From: Yanghanlia sp047501535
Lineage (GTDB): Bacteria; Pseudomonadota; Gammaproteobacteria; Burkholderiales; Burkholderiaceae_B
Direction of reading: 5' to 3'
Assembly: GCF_047501535.1 (NCBI RefSeq)
Contig: NZ_JAZDRJ010000003.1
Location: 1-64,000, forward strand
Length of the DNA stretch: 64,000 nt
Shown here in pieces: positions 23,746 to 33,189 of this stretch. Position 1 is the first letter of the stretch, and each line of letters opens with the position of its first letter. The position numbers were made by a program, and so were the translations under genes. The notes below the pieces were generated by a model. It worked only from the letters and a program-made list of their open reading frames with translations, did no database searches and was not told the DNA's origin.

Positions 23746-24728
23746 CAGAAAAAATTCGCATCGCTATCGCTGGATACGGCAATCTAGGCCGTGGCACCGA
23801 AGCGGCCATTGCCCAAACGTCCGACATGCAGCTGACCGGCATTTACTCGCGCCGTAATCCCAAGGATGTGCAGCCGCTGGATTCCACCATACCGGTGCGC
23901 AGCCTGGATGACATTGCCCGCTACAAGCAAGAAATTGATGTGCTGATTCTGTGCGGGGGCTCGAAGAACGATTTGCCTCAGCAGGGCCCGGCGCTGGCCG
24001 CCCAGTTCAGCACGGTCGACAGCTTTGACACCCATGCACGCATTCCTGAGTATTTTGAGTCCGTCGATTCGGCAGCGCGTTCCGGCGGTAATGTGGCATT
24101 GATTTCCATTGGCTGGGACCCGGGCTTGTTTTCGTTAAACCGCATGCTTGGTGAAGCCATTCTGCCGCAGGGTGATACCTATACATTCTGGGGCAAGGGT
24201 TTGAGCCAGGGGCATTCCGATGCGGTGCGCCGGGTGCCTGGAGTGCGTGCGGCGGTGCAATATACCGTGCCTTCGGCTGAAGCCATTGAGCAGGTACGTA
24301 GCGGCTCCCGCCCCACACTGAGCACACGCCAGAAACACACGCGCGATTGCTACGTGGTGCTGGAAGACGGCGCCGATGCCGAACAGGTGCGTCAGGCCAT
24401 TGTGACCATGCCGGATTACTTTGCCGACTATGACACCACGGTCACCTTCATTTCAGAAGAAACCTTGCGCAGCGAGCATGCGGCGATGCCTCATGGCGGC
24501 TTCGTGATTCGCAGCGGGGAGAGCGGCACCGGGGAGAAACAGGTGGTGGAGTATTCGCTGACGTTGGAAAGCAACCCTGGCTTTACTTCTGCTGTCTTGG
24601 TGGCTTACGCTCGTGCGGCATACCGGCTGAAGCAGGCGGGCGAAACCGGCGCGCGCACGGTGTTTGATATTGCGCCGGGCTTGCTGTCCCCACGTTCCGC
24701 AGCCGATCTGCGCCGCGACTTGCTATAA
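23742..24728 (+). CDS. ddh: meso-Diaminopimelate D-dehydrogenase
   Basis: A 328-residue NADPH-dependent enzyme for reductive amination of tetrahydrodipicolinate to meso-diaminopimelate, a one-step route to lysine and peptidoglycan precursors. The Rossmann motif is AGYGNLGRG (residues 10-18); SIGWDPGLFSLNRMLGEAIL, TFWGKGLSQGHSDAVRRVPGV and the C-terminal HGGFVIRSG are family signatures. This enzyme occurs patchily in bacteria, most of which use the succinylase route. It may be coupled to the small ORF before it. The adjacent convergent gene encodes a D-amino-acid dehydrogenase. Confidence 0.92.
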   Translation: MTEKIRIAIAGYGNLGRGTEAAIAQTSDMQLTGIYSRRNPKDVQPLDSTIPVRSLDDIARYKQEIDVLILCGGSKNDLPQQGPALAAQFSTVDSFDTHARIPEYFESVDSAARSGGNVALISIGWDPGLFSLNRMLGEAILPQGDTYTFWGKGLSQGHSDAVRRVPGVRAAVQYTVPSAEAIEQVRSGSRPTLSTRQKHTRDCYVVLEDGADAEQVRQAIVTMPDYFADYDTTVTFISEETLRSEHAAMPHGGFVIRSGESGTGEKQVVEYSLTLESNPGFTSAVLVAYARAAYRLKQAGETGARTVFDIAPGLLSPRSAADLRRDLL

Positions 24729-24769
24729 ACCAACTACCCGGGCGCACCGGCCTGCGGCCCCAAAAAATT

Positions 24770-24808
24770 CACCCCATAGGTTGGGCGTACAACCTATGGG
24801 GTGTTTTT
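24770..24808. terminator. Bidirectional terminator between ddh and dadA
   Basis: A 13-bp perfect stem (CACCCCATAGGTT / AACCTATGGGGTG) with an 8-nt loop has TTTTT on the forward side and TTTTTT, after two As, on the reverse side, so it can end both convergent genes. Confidence 0.9.
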
Positions 24809-24829
24809 AATGCTGCGTGCGCAATATGT

Positions 24830-26098
24830 TCAGCGTGTGCGGAACGGTAGAGCATTGATCGGAACAGTGCTTTGGCTCATGAGCGCATTCAGCAATACGG
24901 CGCTGCCGCAGGCCAGGGTAAAGCCCAAAGCACCGTGCCCCAGGTTTAGCCACAGATTATCCAGCTTGCGGCTTCGGCTGATGATGGGGCGGCCTTCGGG
25001 CGTGGCGGGGCGTTCCCCGGCCCAGGCTTCAGCACGTTCGACCTCCAGGCGGGGGAAGCTCTTGCTGACTTCTTCTTTCAGATGGCGAATGCGGTCGGGG
25101 CGAATGGCGGCGGAACCGTCACCGATATCCACCATGGCGGCAATGCGCACACTGTCGCCCAGGCGGGCGTACACAATGCGCCTTTCGTAGTCGGTCACGC
25201 TGATCTCGGGGGCGGCCGCAACCGCAGTAGCGGAATCTGCGGCGGGCAGAGGGATAGTTAAGCTATACCCTTTCAGGCCATAAAGCTGAATGGTTTCACC
25301 GTGCTGCTTGAGCAGGTCATAACCTTGCAGGCCATTAGTCAGAACGAATTGATCGGCTTCGATTTGTTCGCCATTGCTTAATTGAGCGCTGACGACCTTG
25401 CCCTGGCGGATGTTCAGGCGGGCCACGCGGCTATTGCAGCGAGTGGTAGCGCGGGGGTGAGCCTGCACTCGTTCAAACAGGGCGCGGGTAAACAGGTGGC
25501 AATCGCCGACCTCTTCTGTGGAGGTGTATACGCATCCGACCAAGGCTTGGCCCAGGTTGGCTAACGCGGGCTCCAGCGCAATGGATTCTTCTTTGCTTAG
25601 AATGCGCTGGTTCGAACCCTGGCTTGCTTGGTACTCCACTTGTTTACGTGCTTTTTCCAGCAAATGAGGGCTGCGATAGGCAATGAGTTTGCCATTGGCC
25701 TTGTAGTGGAAATCGATGGGCTCTTCTGCCATCCAGGTGTGCAAGGTGTCGCGGCTTAACGAGGACAGTTGCAGTAGAGCTTTGGTGGAGGCTTGTGCTG
25801 TTGAGGTGTTGCTGGCCTTGAGAAAGGCCAGCAGCCAGCACCATTGGCGCGGGTCGAGCTGGGGGCGGAAGCGCAGCGGCGAGCCGGGGTTCAATAGCCA
25901 CTTTGGAAGATCCAGAAAGACTCCGGGGTCGGCCAAAGGAGCGACGTAGTCGTAGCTCAACTGGCCGCCGTTGGCGTAGCTGGCCACCAGCCCTGGGCCT
26001 TCACGGCTTTCCAGTAGAAGTACTTCCTTGCCCTGGCGCAGAAATTCCCAAGCAGTGGCGCAGCCTATAACGCCTGCTCCGATGATGGCGATTTTCAT
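24830..26098 (-). CDS. dadA: D-amino-acid dehydrogenase, FAD-dependent
   Basis: A 422-residue membrane-associated flavoenzyme oxidising D-amino acids to 2-oxo acids and passing electrons to the respiratory chain. FAD-binding IIGAGVIGCATAWEF (G7, G9, G12), ESREGPGLVASYANGGQLSYDYVAPLADPGV, EVGDCHLFTRAL, GLKGYSLTIPL and the C-terminal LWLNLGHGALGFTLACGSA are characteristic. There is no adjacent alanine racemase. It faces ddh, giving a pair of D-stereocentre enzymes, though each has its own transcription. Confidence 0.9.
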   Translation of the reverse strand: MKIAIIGAGVIGCATAWEFLRQGKEVLLLESREGPGLVASYANGGQLSYDYVAPLADPGVFLDLPKWLLNPGSPLRFRPQLDPRQWCWLLAFLKASNTSTAQASTKALLQLSSLSRDTLHTWMAEEPIDFHYKANGKLIAYRSPHLLEKARKQVEYQASQGSNQRILSKEESIALEPALANLGQALVGCVYTSTEEVGDCHLFTRALFERVQAHPRATTRCNSRVARLNIRQGKVVSAQLSNGEQIEADQFVLTNGLQGYDLLKQHGETIQLYGLKGYSLTIPLPAADSATAVAAAPEISVTDYERRIVYARLGDSVRIAAMVDIGDGSAAIRPDRIRHLKEEVSKSFPRLEVERAEAWAGERPATPEGRPIISRSRKLDNLWLNLGHGALGFTLACGSAVLLNALMSQSTVPINALPFRTR

Positions 26099-26170
26099 TC
26101 TCTGGTTCCTGAAGAATGGGGTCTATATCAGGATTCTGTCATTAGAGCAGGGCGGCGGCAAATTTTTGCC

Positions 26171-26188
26171 GTTCCCGTTCCCGTTCCC
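26171..26188. repeat. Hexanucleotide tandem repeat (GTTCCC)3
   Basis: Three perfect GTTCCC units, with partial units at both ends, lie between dadA and the methyltransferase-like gene. It is too short to claim phase variation and lies outside any coding sequence. Confidence 0.6.
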
Positions 26189-26220
26189 GTGCGCTATGCC
26201 GCGTTGTGCGCGGCAGCCAC

Positions 26221-27054
26221 TTACATTCTCCGTGCAGACCACTCGCCCACGCTGCTGGTACCGCTCATGTGATTGTCGTCTACAGTGCCCGTGTACGTGT
26301 GTTTGCCGTCCATGGTGTGAAGCGTGTAGCTAATTTCGGCACCTGAAATCGTCATGTCGGTGGCGGGAATGGAGTGTTCGTCCATGGTGATGGAAATGGC
26401 CTGTGCGTGGTTGAACTGCTGCCAGACACGCAAGACAAAGTTGCGGTGGCCGGGTACTTCTACTTCCCATAGCCCCGCCACTTGGGCAGGCACTGTCCAC
26501 AGGAACACGTCACGGTTTTCAACGATGTCGTGGCGTTCAGGTGTCCAATCTTCCATATGAAACGCATGAGATACGATGCGCGAGCCAGGCTTGAGCTTGA
26601 GCAGTTCGGGGCGCAGGCGCAGATTGATCTCATTAAACAGGTACATGCTGATGACTGTGGCCTGACTAAGGTCGGTGTCAAACAGGTCTTCAGTGCGGAA
26701 TTTCACCTTATCGGCTACGCCTGCAGCTTCTGCGGCAGCACGGGCTTCTGCCGTGCGCTCCGGGTCGAGATCCACCCCCAGGCCGCGTGTCCCATGTTTA
26801 ACGGCGGCGGCAATAGGGATGCGACCGTCGCCTGAGCCCAGGTCGATCAGATAGTCATCAGGCCCGACTTGCCCCAGCTCCAGCATATGTTGTACGACGG
26901 CGTCCGGAGTTTTGATGTAAGGCACGTCCAGGGATGGGCGTTGTTGGGCGCTGACGGGCTGGGAAGCCAGAAACAGTGAGGAAAGGCCGAAGCCGACAGC
27001 GCAGCAAAAATGAAGAGTGCGAGCCAGAATACCGCGAGCGAAAGAGTGTTGCAT
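26221..27054 (-). CDS. Exported SAM-methyltransferase-like protein
   Basis: A 277-residue protein with a convincing N-terminal export signal (RTLHFCCAVGFGLSSLFLASQPVSA, cleavage near residue 36) joined to a class I methyltransferase domain (YLIDLGSGDGRIPIAAAVKHG motif I; GLGVDLDPERTAEA motif II; KFRTEDLFDTDLSQATVISMYLF). The last 70 residues form a separate beta-rich region (ISITMDEHSIPATDMTISG...). SAM is normally confined to the cytoplasm, so a periplasmic methyltransferase is puzzling; it may be anchored inside, may bind another ligand, or may have lost catalysis. It is transcribed alone. Confidence 0.75.
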   Translation of the reverse strand: MQHSFARGILARTLHFCCAVGFGLSSLFLASQPVSAQQRPSLDVPYIKTPDAVVQHMLELGQVGPDDYLIDLGSGDGRIPIAAAVKHGTRGLGVDLDPERTAEARAAAEAAGVADKVKFRTEDLFDTDLSQATVISMYLFNEINLRLRPELLKLKPGSRIVSHAFHMEDWTPERHDIVENRDVFLWTVPAQVAGLWEVEVPGHRNFVLRVWQQFNHAQAISITMDEHSIPATDMTISGAEISYTLHTMDGKHTYTGTVDDNHMSGTSSVGEWSARRM

Positions 27055-27206
27055 TGCTTAATAAGTGTCTGCGTTTATGTTGAGAAAGGCATTGGGTGAG
27101 GCACCGAAAACCACAGAAGGCAACGGTACCACACCCGGCTATCTACAAACGCGCCGATATGGCCTGGTCGGGATACAGCGATGTGTGTTCAGGCCAAAAG
27201 TAATTT

Positions 27207-28187
27207 TCAGTTGAGATGGACGTCTGACGCCACGACGACCTCCTTCCATTTTTCAATTTCGTTGTTGAAGTAGGTCTGAAACTGGGCGGGAGTATCGATA
27301 TCTGTATGGATGATCATGCCTTGCTTGCCGAAAGACTCCTGAACTGCCTCGTCTTTCATGGTTTCCTTAAGGGCGTGGGCGACTTTTTCTATGACTGCTT
27401 GGGGGGTGGATGCCGGCGCAAACAGCCCGTACCATGTGCTGGCGGAATAGTCGGACAGACCTTGTTCGGCTGCTGTGGGAATATCCGGGGCGTTGCTCAG
27501 CCGCGACCGGCTGGTAACGGCAATCGCACGGACTTTATCGCTTTGGACATGGGGCAGCAGTGTCTGGACACTGGAAACCATGACTTGCACTTCGCCCGAT
27601 AGTAAGGCGGGAATGGCTTGGCCTGCACCCTTGTACGGCACTCTTTCCATCTTGGTATTTGTCTGACCCAGGAACATCTCGGTGGCCAGCAATGTGACGC
27701 TGGAGGTGGAGCCATAGAAGAGATGGTTGTTTTTGGCGTACTTGACGAGCTCTTCCACGTTGTTGGCAGGTACTGAGGGGTGTACGCCGATTACATTCGG
27801 CGATTCTCCGATGAACGCGATCGGAGCAAAGTCTTTTTTGGTGTCATAACTCAGTTCTTTGTACAAACTGTCGTTGATGGCCAGAGTGCTGGGAGCCAGG
27901 AGCAGAGTATGGCCGTCAGGCTTGGAGCGGGCCACTGAAGAGGCGGCAATGACACCGTCTGCACCGGGGCGGTTGACGATAACGATCGATGTTCCCAGTT
28001 CGTCGCCCAAGCGCTGAGACAGGGTGCGTGCCGTGGTGTCAGCTGGGCCACCAGCGGAGAAACCGACTATGAGTTGTATGGGCTGGTCGGGAAAACTGTC
28101 TTGTGCTGTAGCCTGAAAAGCGGGGAATATAAGGCTAAGCGCCATAGCCGGAATCAGTGTGCGGCGGATGTTTTTTAATACTTTCAT
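27207..28187 (-). CDS. Bug-family periplasmic receptor
   Basis: A 326-residue receptor with a signal peptide (MKVLKNIRRTLIPAMALSLI..., cleavage after ATA). QLIVGFSAGGPADTTARTLSQRL, VIVNRPGADGVIAASSVA, FYGSTSSVTLLATEMF and MERVPYKGAGQAIPALLSG mark the Bug/TctC fold; the final block reads STWYGLFAPASTP. It ends the CoA-transferase / MaoC-like / Bug operon, 15 nt after the MaoC-like gene, so it likely captures the carboxylate those enzymes metabolise. No membrane transporter subunits are adjacent. Confidence 0.92.
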   Translation of the reverse strand: MKVLKNIRRTLIPAMALSLIFPAFQATAQDSFPDQPIQLIVGFSAGGPADTTARTLSQRLGDELGTSIVIVNRPGADGVIAASSVARSKPDGHTLLLAPSTLAINDSLYKELSYDTKKDFAPIAFIGESPNVIGVHPSVPANNVEELVKYAKNNHLFYGSTSSVTLLATEMFLGQTNTKMERVPYKGAGQAIPALLSGEVQVMVSSVQTLLPHVQSDKVRAIAVTSRSRLSNAPDIPTAAEQGLSDYSASTWYGLFAPASTPQAVIEKVAHALKETMKDEAVQESFGKQGMIIHTDIDTPAQFQTYFNNEIEKWKEVVVASDVHLN

Positions 28188-28202
28188 TGTCTCTACCTCC
28201 TT

Positions 28203-28679
28203 TTAATTGGCATCCGTAGCGTGGAGAGCGTTGCCGGCCAACAGGCGTTTTGCCTCATAAGTCATGACCGTTACATTTTCCTGGTTGATAACGGAAACAA
28301 TAGATGTCACGACCGCTCGACCGTGCTTGGATGTGGGGCGAATATGGGTGATCCGCACATGGCCATGAATGGTGTCTCCCACACGCACAGGAGCAAGTAT
28401 TTTTTTATTCACCTCAAGCAGGGCCATGCCTGTGGCTTGTACCATGCCTTGAACCAAGAGACCTTCGATCAGGGTGTAAGACAAAGCTCCTGGAACCACG
28501 CGACCTTGCATGGCTCCCTGGTGTGTAACATCGGTAAAAATGACTTCCGTCATACCGGTAGTGGTAATGAAGTTGATAAGGTCGGTCTCTGTGATGGTGC
28601 GTCCGAAAGTGATGAACTCTTGCTCGGGCTCTAGATCTTGCCAATAGTATCCATGGCCTAATAAGGTGGGTTTATCCAT
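28203..28679 (-). CDS. MaoC-like hotdog-fold protein
   Basis: A 158-residue protein with the MaoC/hydratase hotdog layout (YYWQDLEPEQEFITFGRTITETDLINFITTTG..., VVPGALSYTLIEGLLVQG, VRVGDTIHGHVRITHIRPTSKHGRAVV). The canonical hydratase motif GDxNPLH is replaced by GMTEVIF, so the usual Asp/His catalytic pair seems absent; it may act on a different CoA ester or bind without hydrating. It lies between a family III CoA transferase and a Bug receptor on one transcript. Confidence 0.85.
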   Translation of the reverse strand: MDKPTLLGHGYYWQDLEPEQEFITFGRTITETDLINFITTTGMTEVIFTDVTHQGAMQGRVVPGALSYTLIEGLLVQGMVQATGMALLEVNKKILAPVRVGDTIHGHVRITHIRPTSKHGRAVVTSIVSVINQENVTVMTYEAKRLLAGNALHATDAN

Positions 28680-28720
28680 AGTGTCTCCTGTGTTTTTATG
28701 AGTTATGGGGTGATAAAAAA

Positions 28721-29887
28721 TTAAGTAGCCGCTGTTGTGGTCGGTTCAGATAAAGAAATTTCTCTGAGAATTTCCTCGTTGTGCTCCCCCAGTCTGGGAG
28801 GCGCAGCGACGCGCGGTCTGACGCCGTCGAATAGGACAGGAACGCCCGGAAAACGCAGTTTCCCCATCTTGGGGTCATCTGTGTAATGGAAGAAGTCCAC
28901 GGCTTTCAAGTGGGGGTCATCGAGTAAGGCTTCAGGCTCATTAATCGCGGCGGCAGGGACTTCCAACTGTGCTAGAAGGTGCAGCCAATGCGCTGTCGTA
29001 TGCGTGGAAAGGATAGTTGCCAGCGTTTTGTAAACGAATTCAGTGTGCTCGCTGCGAGCCGCAATGCTCGTGAAACGCACGTCTTGCGCCAGATCGCTAT
29101 GGTTGGTTGCGAGCAGCAGTTCGCGCCAATGCTTATCGGTATAGGGCATGACACAGATAAAGCCGTCTAAGGTCGAAAACGGCTTGCGCCAGGGCGCAAG
29201 CGCACGGGGGTAACCCATGGATGCGTCGCTTTTTGCGAAGGTGGCGCCATACATGTGCTCAACCAGCGTAAAGGCGACCATGGACTCGAACATGGGGATT
29301 TCCACCACGCTCCCCTTACCGTGTCGTTCACGCTTGAGCAATGCGGCCAGTATGGCTCCTACCGCAACCAGCCCTACTGTTTTGTCGGCGGTAATCGTTG
29401 GCTGGTAAAAAGGCCTGCTGCCGTTATGGCGATGAGAAAAAGCCGCTAAACCCGACATGCCTTGGATCACGTCGTCGTAGGCGGGCCGGCCTCCGTAGGG
29501 GCCGGTTTGCCCAAATCCCGTGAGGCTGGCGTAAACGAGCATGGGGTTGACGGCCAGCATCTGGTCGGGCGCAATGCCCAGCTTGGCCAGTTTCTGGGGG
29601 CGAATATTGTGCACTAAGACATCAGCCGAACGCACCAGCCGATGTAATGTTTCTCTACTAGAAGGCTGCTTCAGATCTAGCACAAAACTCCGCTTGCCTC
29701 GGTTGACGCCCATGAATAGTGAGGCCATGTCGGGTTCGACGGCGTCACCGGTGCGACGAGCGTCGTCTCCGCCCGGTTGCTCCACTTTAATGACATCAGC
29801 CCCATACTCCGCCAATAATTGGGTTGCGTAAGGCCCCATAACGACGTTGCTCAGATCTACGATTCGGATTCCCTGCAAGGGCAGCAT
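28721..29887 (-). CDS. Family III CoA transferase (CaiB/Frc type)
   Basis: A 388-residue enzyme moving CoA between organic acids. LPLQGIRIVDLSNVVMGPYATQLLAEYGADVIKVEQPGGDDARR is the N-terminal family signature, followed by RGKRSFVLDLKQ, VLVHNIRPQKLAKLGI and SLTGFGQTGPYGGRPAYDDVIQGMSGL. It is first in the operon with the MaoC-like and Bug genes and is divergent from a LysR regulator. The acid activated is unknown; pairing with a Bug receptor suggests uptake followed by activation. Confidence 0.93.
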   Translation of the reverse strand: MLPLQGIRIVDLSNVVMGPYATQLLAEYGADVIKVEQPGGDDARRTGDAVEPDMASLFMGVNRGKRSFVLDLKQPSSRETLHRLVRSADVLVHNIRPQKLAKLGIAPDQMLAVNPMLVYASLTGFGQTGPYGGRPAYDDVIQGMSGLAAFSHRHNGSRPFYQPTITADKTVGLVAVGAILAALLKRERHGKGSVVEIPMFESMVAFTLVEHMYGATFAKSDASMGYPRALAPWRKPFSTLDGFICVMPYTDKHWRELLLATNHSDLAQDVRFTSIAARSEHTEFVYKTLATILSTHTTAHWLHLLAQLEVPAAAINEPEALLDDPHLKAVDFFHYTDDPKMGKLRFPGVPVLFDGVRPRVAAPPRLGEHNEEILREISLSEPTTTAAT

Positions 29888-29959
29888 GTCTACCTCGCTG
29901 TTGGTTTATGAGTTGTTAGTTATGATATTTATCTGATATATAAGTGTCTAATATTATTC

Positions 29960-29977
29960 ATTGATTTATTTATCAAT
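29960..29977. promoter_or_regulatory. Dyad in the divergent LysR / CoA-transferase region
   Basis: ATTGAT-N6-ATCAAT is a perfect inverted repeat in an AT-rich 101-nt divergent promoter region, 12 bp before the LysR start. It may be the LysR recognition site. Its 6-nt centre does not fit the 4-nt spacing of an FNR box. Confidence 0.45.
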
Positions 29978-29988
29978 AAATATGATTT

Positions 29989-30906
29989 ATGAATGATCGT
30001 CAGCTCGCTCACTTTGCCGTTTTGGCTGAGACACTGAGTTTCCGGGATGCGGCAACCCGACTGAACATTGTTCAGCCAGCTTTGTCGATGTCGATCAAGC
30101 GACTGGAAGAGGAGTTTGGCGTGCTGCTTTTTGAGCGCACGACGCGTGAGGTCAGGTTGACTGATGCCGGTCGTGCGGCGCTGGCGGAGGTCAGAAAGGC
30201 GCTCACGCACCTGGAGTTGGCGAAGCAGCGGGCGATGATGGCAGTTGAAGGGACGATAGGACGTCTGGCTATCGGGTTTGTCGGGTCGGCAAGCTTTGTT
30301 GTGTTGCCTTCCGTAGTCAGAGCGTTTCGAGCAGACTATCCTGATGTGGAGCTGGCTTTACAAGAGTCTTCGGGGCGACGAGTGCTAGATCTTGTCGCCT
30401 CGGGAGAGCTGGATCTCGGTCTGGTACGAATGCCCGCTGTGTATAACGCGAGTGTGACGATTGAGCCTTTGGAACGGGGCCATTTTGTGGCCGTCGTGCC
30501 ATCCGAACAAAGGTGGCTGGCGGAGCCTGGCTGCGATGAGATCCACCTTTCGGAACTGTCGGATGCTCCCTTCATCAACTATTCGTTCAATGAATCACCG
30601 ATGCTGCACATGGCTGTAGTAAATGCCTGTCGGGAGGCCGGTTTTCTTCCGGAAATCGTGCAGGAAGCCATTCAAGTTCAAACCTTGATATCACTGGTAG
30701 AAAGTGGAATCGGGGTAGGGCTGGTGCCTTCTGCCAGCATGCGGTACAAGCCAAGCGATGTGCGGTTTTTTAACTTGAAGCATCCAACGCCCGCGTGTGA
30801 AACGAGTCTCGCCGTGGCGTATAACCGGAACCAGTTGAGCGCGGTAGGGCGCAATTTTCTGGAGATTCTGTTCAGTAAGCGCCTGAACGAGCCATGTGTT
30901 CGCTGA
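29989..30906 (+). CDS. LysR-family transcriptional regulator
   Basis: A 305-residue regulator: N-terminal winged HTH (FAVLAETLSFRDAATRLNIVQPALSMSIKRLEEEFGVLLFERTTREVRLTDAG, about residues 6-60) and a two-lobed effector domain (about 90-295). It is divergent from the CoA-transferase operon and probably controls it. Its 3' end overlaps the convergent iclR-type gene by 35 nt. Confidence 0.93.
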   Translation: MNDRQLAHFAVLAETLSFRDAATRLNIVQPALSMSIKRLEEEFGVLLFERTTREVRLTDAGRAALAEVRKALTHLELAKQRAMMAVEGTIGRLAIGFVGSASFVVLPSVVRAFRADYPDVELALQESSGRRVLDLVASGELDLGLVRMPAVYNASVTIEPLERGHFVAVVPSEQRWLAEPGCDEIHLSELSDAPFINYSFNESPMLHMAVVNACREAGFLPEIVQEAIQVQTLISLVESGIGVGLVPSASMRYKPSDVRFFNLKHPTPACETSLAVAYNRNQLSAVGRNFLEILFSKRLNEPCVR

Positions 30907-31675
30907 GCTGGCGTGCGGTGGCCTGGAGCTTGGGCAGGATGTCGCGCAGCGCCTGCTCAGCGCTCATGCGGCTGATGTGCATACCGACGTTGATGGCTGC
31001 CGTGATTTTGCCGCTGCGGTTGGTAATTGGGGCTGCCAGGGAAATCAGGCCCAGCTCCAGCTCTTGATTGATGAGCGCCCAGCCTTGCTCGCGCACACGC
31101 AGGATTTCTGCACGGAGCGGGTCGACTTGGGTCAGGGTATGGGGGGTGCGGGCCAACAATTCGGTGGTGGCCAACTGTTCTTCAAGCTCGGCATCGGTCA
31201 GGCCGGCCAGCAGTACTCGGCCCATGGAGGAACAATAGGCGGGCAGGCGGCTGCCTACACCCAGGTTGATGGAGATGATTTTTTCAGTGGGTACGCGCAG
31301 AACATAGACGATTTCGTTACCGTTAAGCACGGCAATGGAACTGGATTCATTGATGTCACGAACCAGCGCTTCCATGAAGGGTTCGGCCAGGCTCCAAAGT
31401 GGTAAGGAACTGAGATAGGCAAACCCAAGATCAAGCACTTTTGCGGTCAGGCGGAACTGCCGTCCGTCGATTTCTACGTAACCCAGAGCATGCAAAGTAT
31501 GCAGGATGCGGCGCGCTCCGGCGCGGGTCAGGCCTGTACGTTGCGCGACTTCCGTCATGGTCTGGGAAGGCGCATCGGCGCTGAAACTACGAATGACTGC
31601 CAGCCCACGGGCAAAGGATTGAACGTAGCCGTCGCCAGGTGACCTGGCAGGGGGCGTGGAGAGGGCTGTCGTCAT
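30872..31675 (-). CDS. IclR-family regulator (PcaR/PobR type)
   Basis: A 267-residue regulator with an N-terminal winged HTH (SFARGLAVIRSFSADAPSQTMTEVAQRTGLTRAGARRILHTLHALGYV, about residues 20-68) and an IclR effector domain (about 85-260; SSSIAVLNGNEIVYVLRVPTEKIISINLGVGSRLPAYCSSMGRVLLAGL). The sequence resembles regulators of protocatechuate and beta-ketoadipate genes, fitting the pcaF gene upstream on the same strand. The sequence between the two genes contains the assembly gap, so their true spacing is unknown. Confidence 0.9.
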   Translation of the reverse strand: MTTALSTPPARSPGDGYVQSFARGLAVIRSFSADAPSQTMTEVAQRTGLTRAGARRILHTLHALGYVEIDGRQFRLTAKVLDLGFAYLSSLPLWSLAEPFMEALVRDINESSSIAVLNGNEIVYVLRVPTEKIISINLGVGSRLPAYCSSMGRVLLAGLTDAELEEQLATTELLARTPHTLTQVDPLRAEILRVREQGWALINQELELGLISLAAPITNRSGKITAAINVGMHISRMSAEQALRDILPKLQATARQLSEHMARSGAY

Positions 31676-31709
31676 GATCGTTAAGAATCGTTGTTGTCAG
31701 GAAGGTCAA

Positions 31710-31935
31710 AAAGCTTGGCGGGGGGGCGGGTGGGCCCCGGCCCACCAACAACAAATTAAAAAAATTATTGCAAAAACGCAATGGCTTGGGCACACCCCAA
31801 AAACAATGTGGACATTGNNNNNNNNNNGTTGGGGGGGGGGGGGTTTTGTTTTGTGTTTTTTTTTTTTTTTTTTTTTTTTTTTGTTTTTTTTATTTAAAAG
31901 GGGGGGGGGGGGGGGGGGGCCCCCCCCCCGCCAAC
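31710..31935. other. Assembly gap with low-quality flanks
   Basis: Ten Ns (31818-31827) are flanked by long homopolymers (a G run near 31832-31842, a T run of about 22 near 31859-31881, then G and C runs to 31929). The 77 nt before the Ns (31741-31817) are an error-rich copy of 31930-32007, the real pcaF 3' end, pointing to two unmerged contig ends. Nothing should be annotated here. Confidence 0.9.
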
Positions 31936-31945
31936 CAACTGCTTA

Positions 31946-33151
<1,206 letters not shown>

Positions 33152-33189
33152 GTGTATTTTCTCCTGATTTGCGGTGATGACAATAACGT

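Noticed and set aside
26171..26188. Phase-variable tandem repeat
   Set aside because: Only three hexamers outside any coding or obvious promoter sequence; too short to claim slippage control.
29960..29977. FNR box in the LysR / CoA-transferase spacer
   Set aside because: The half-sites are right but the spacer is six bases instead of four.
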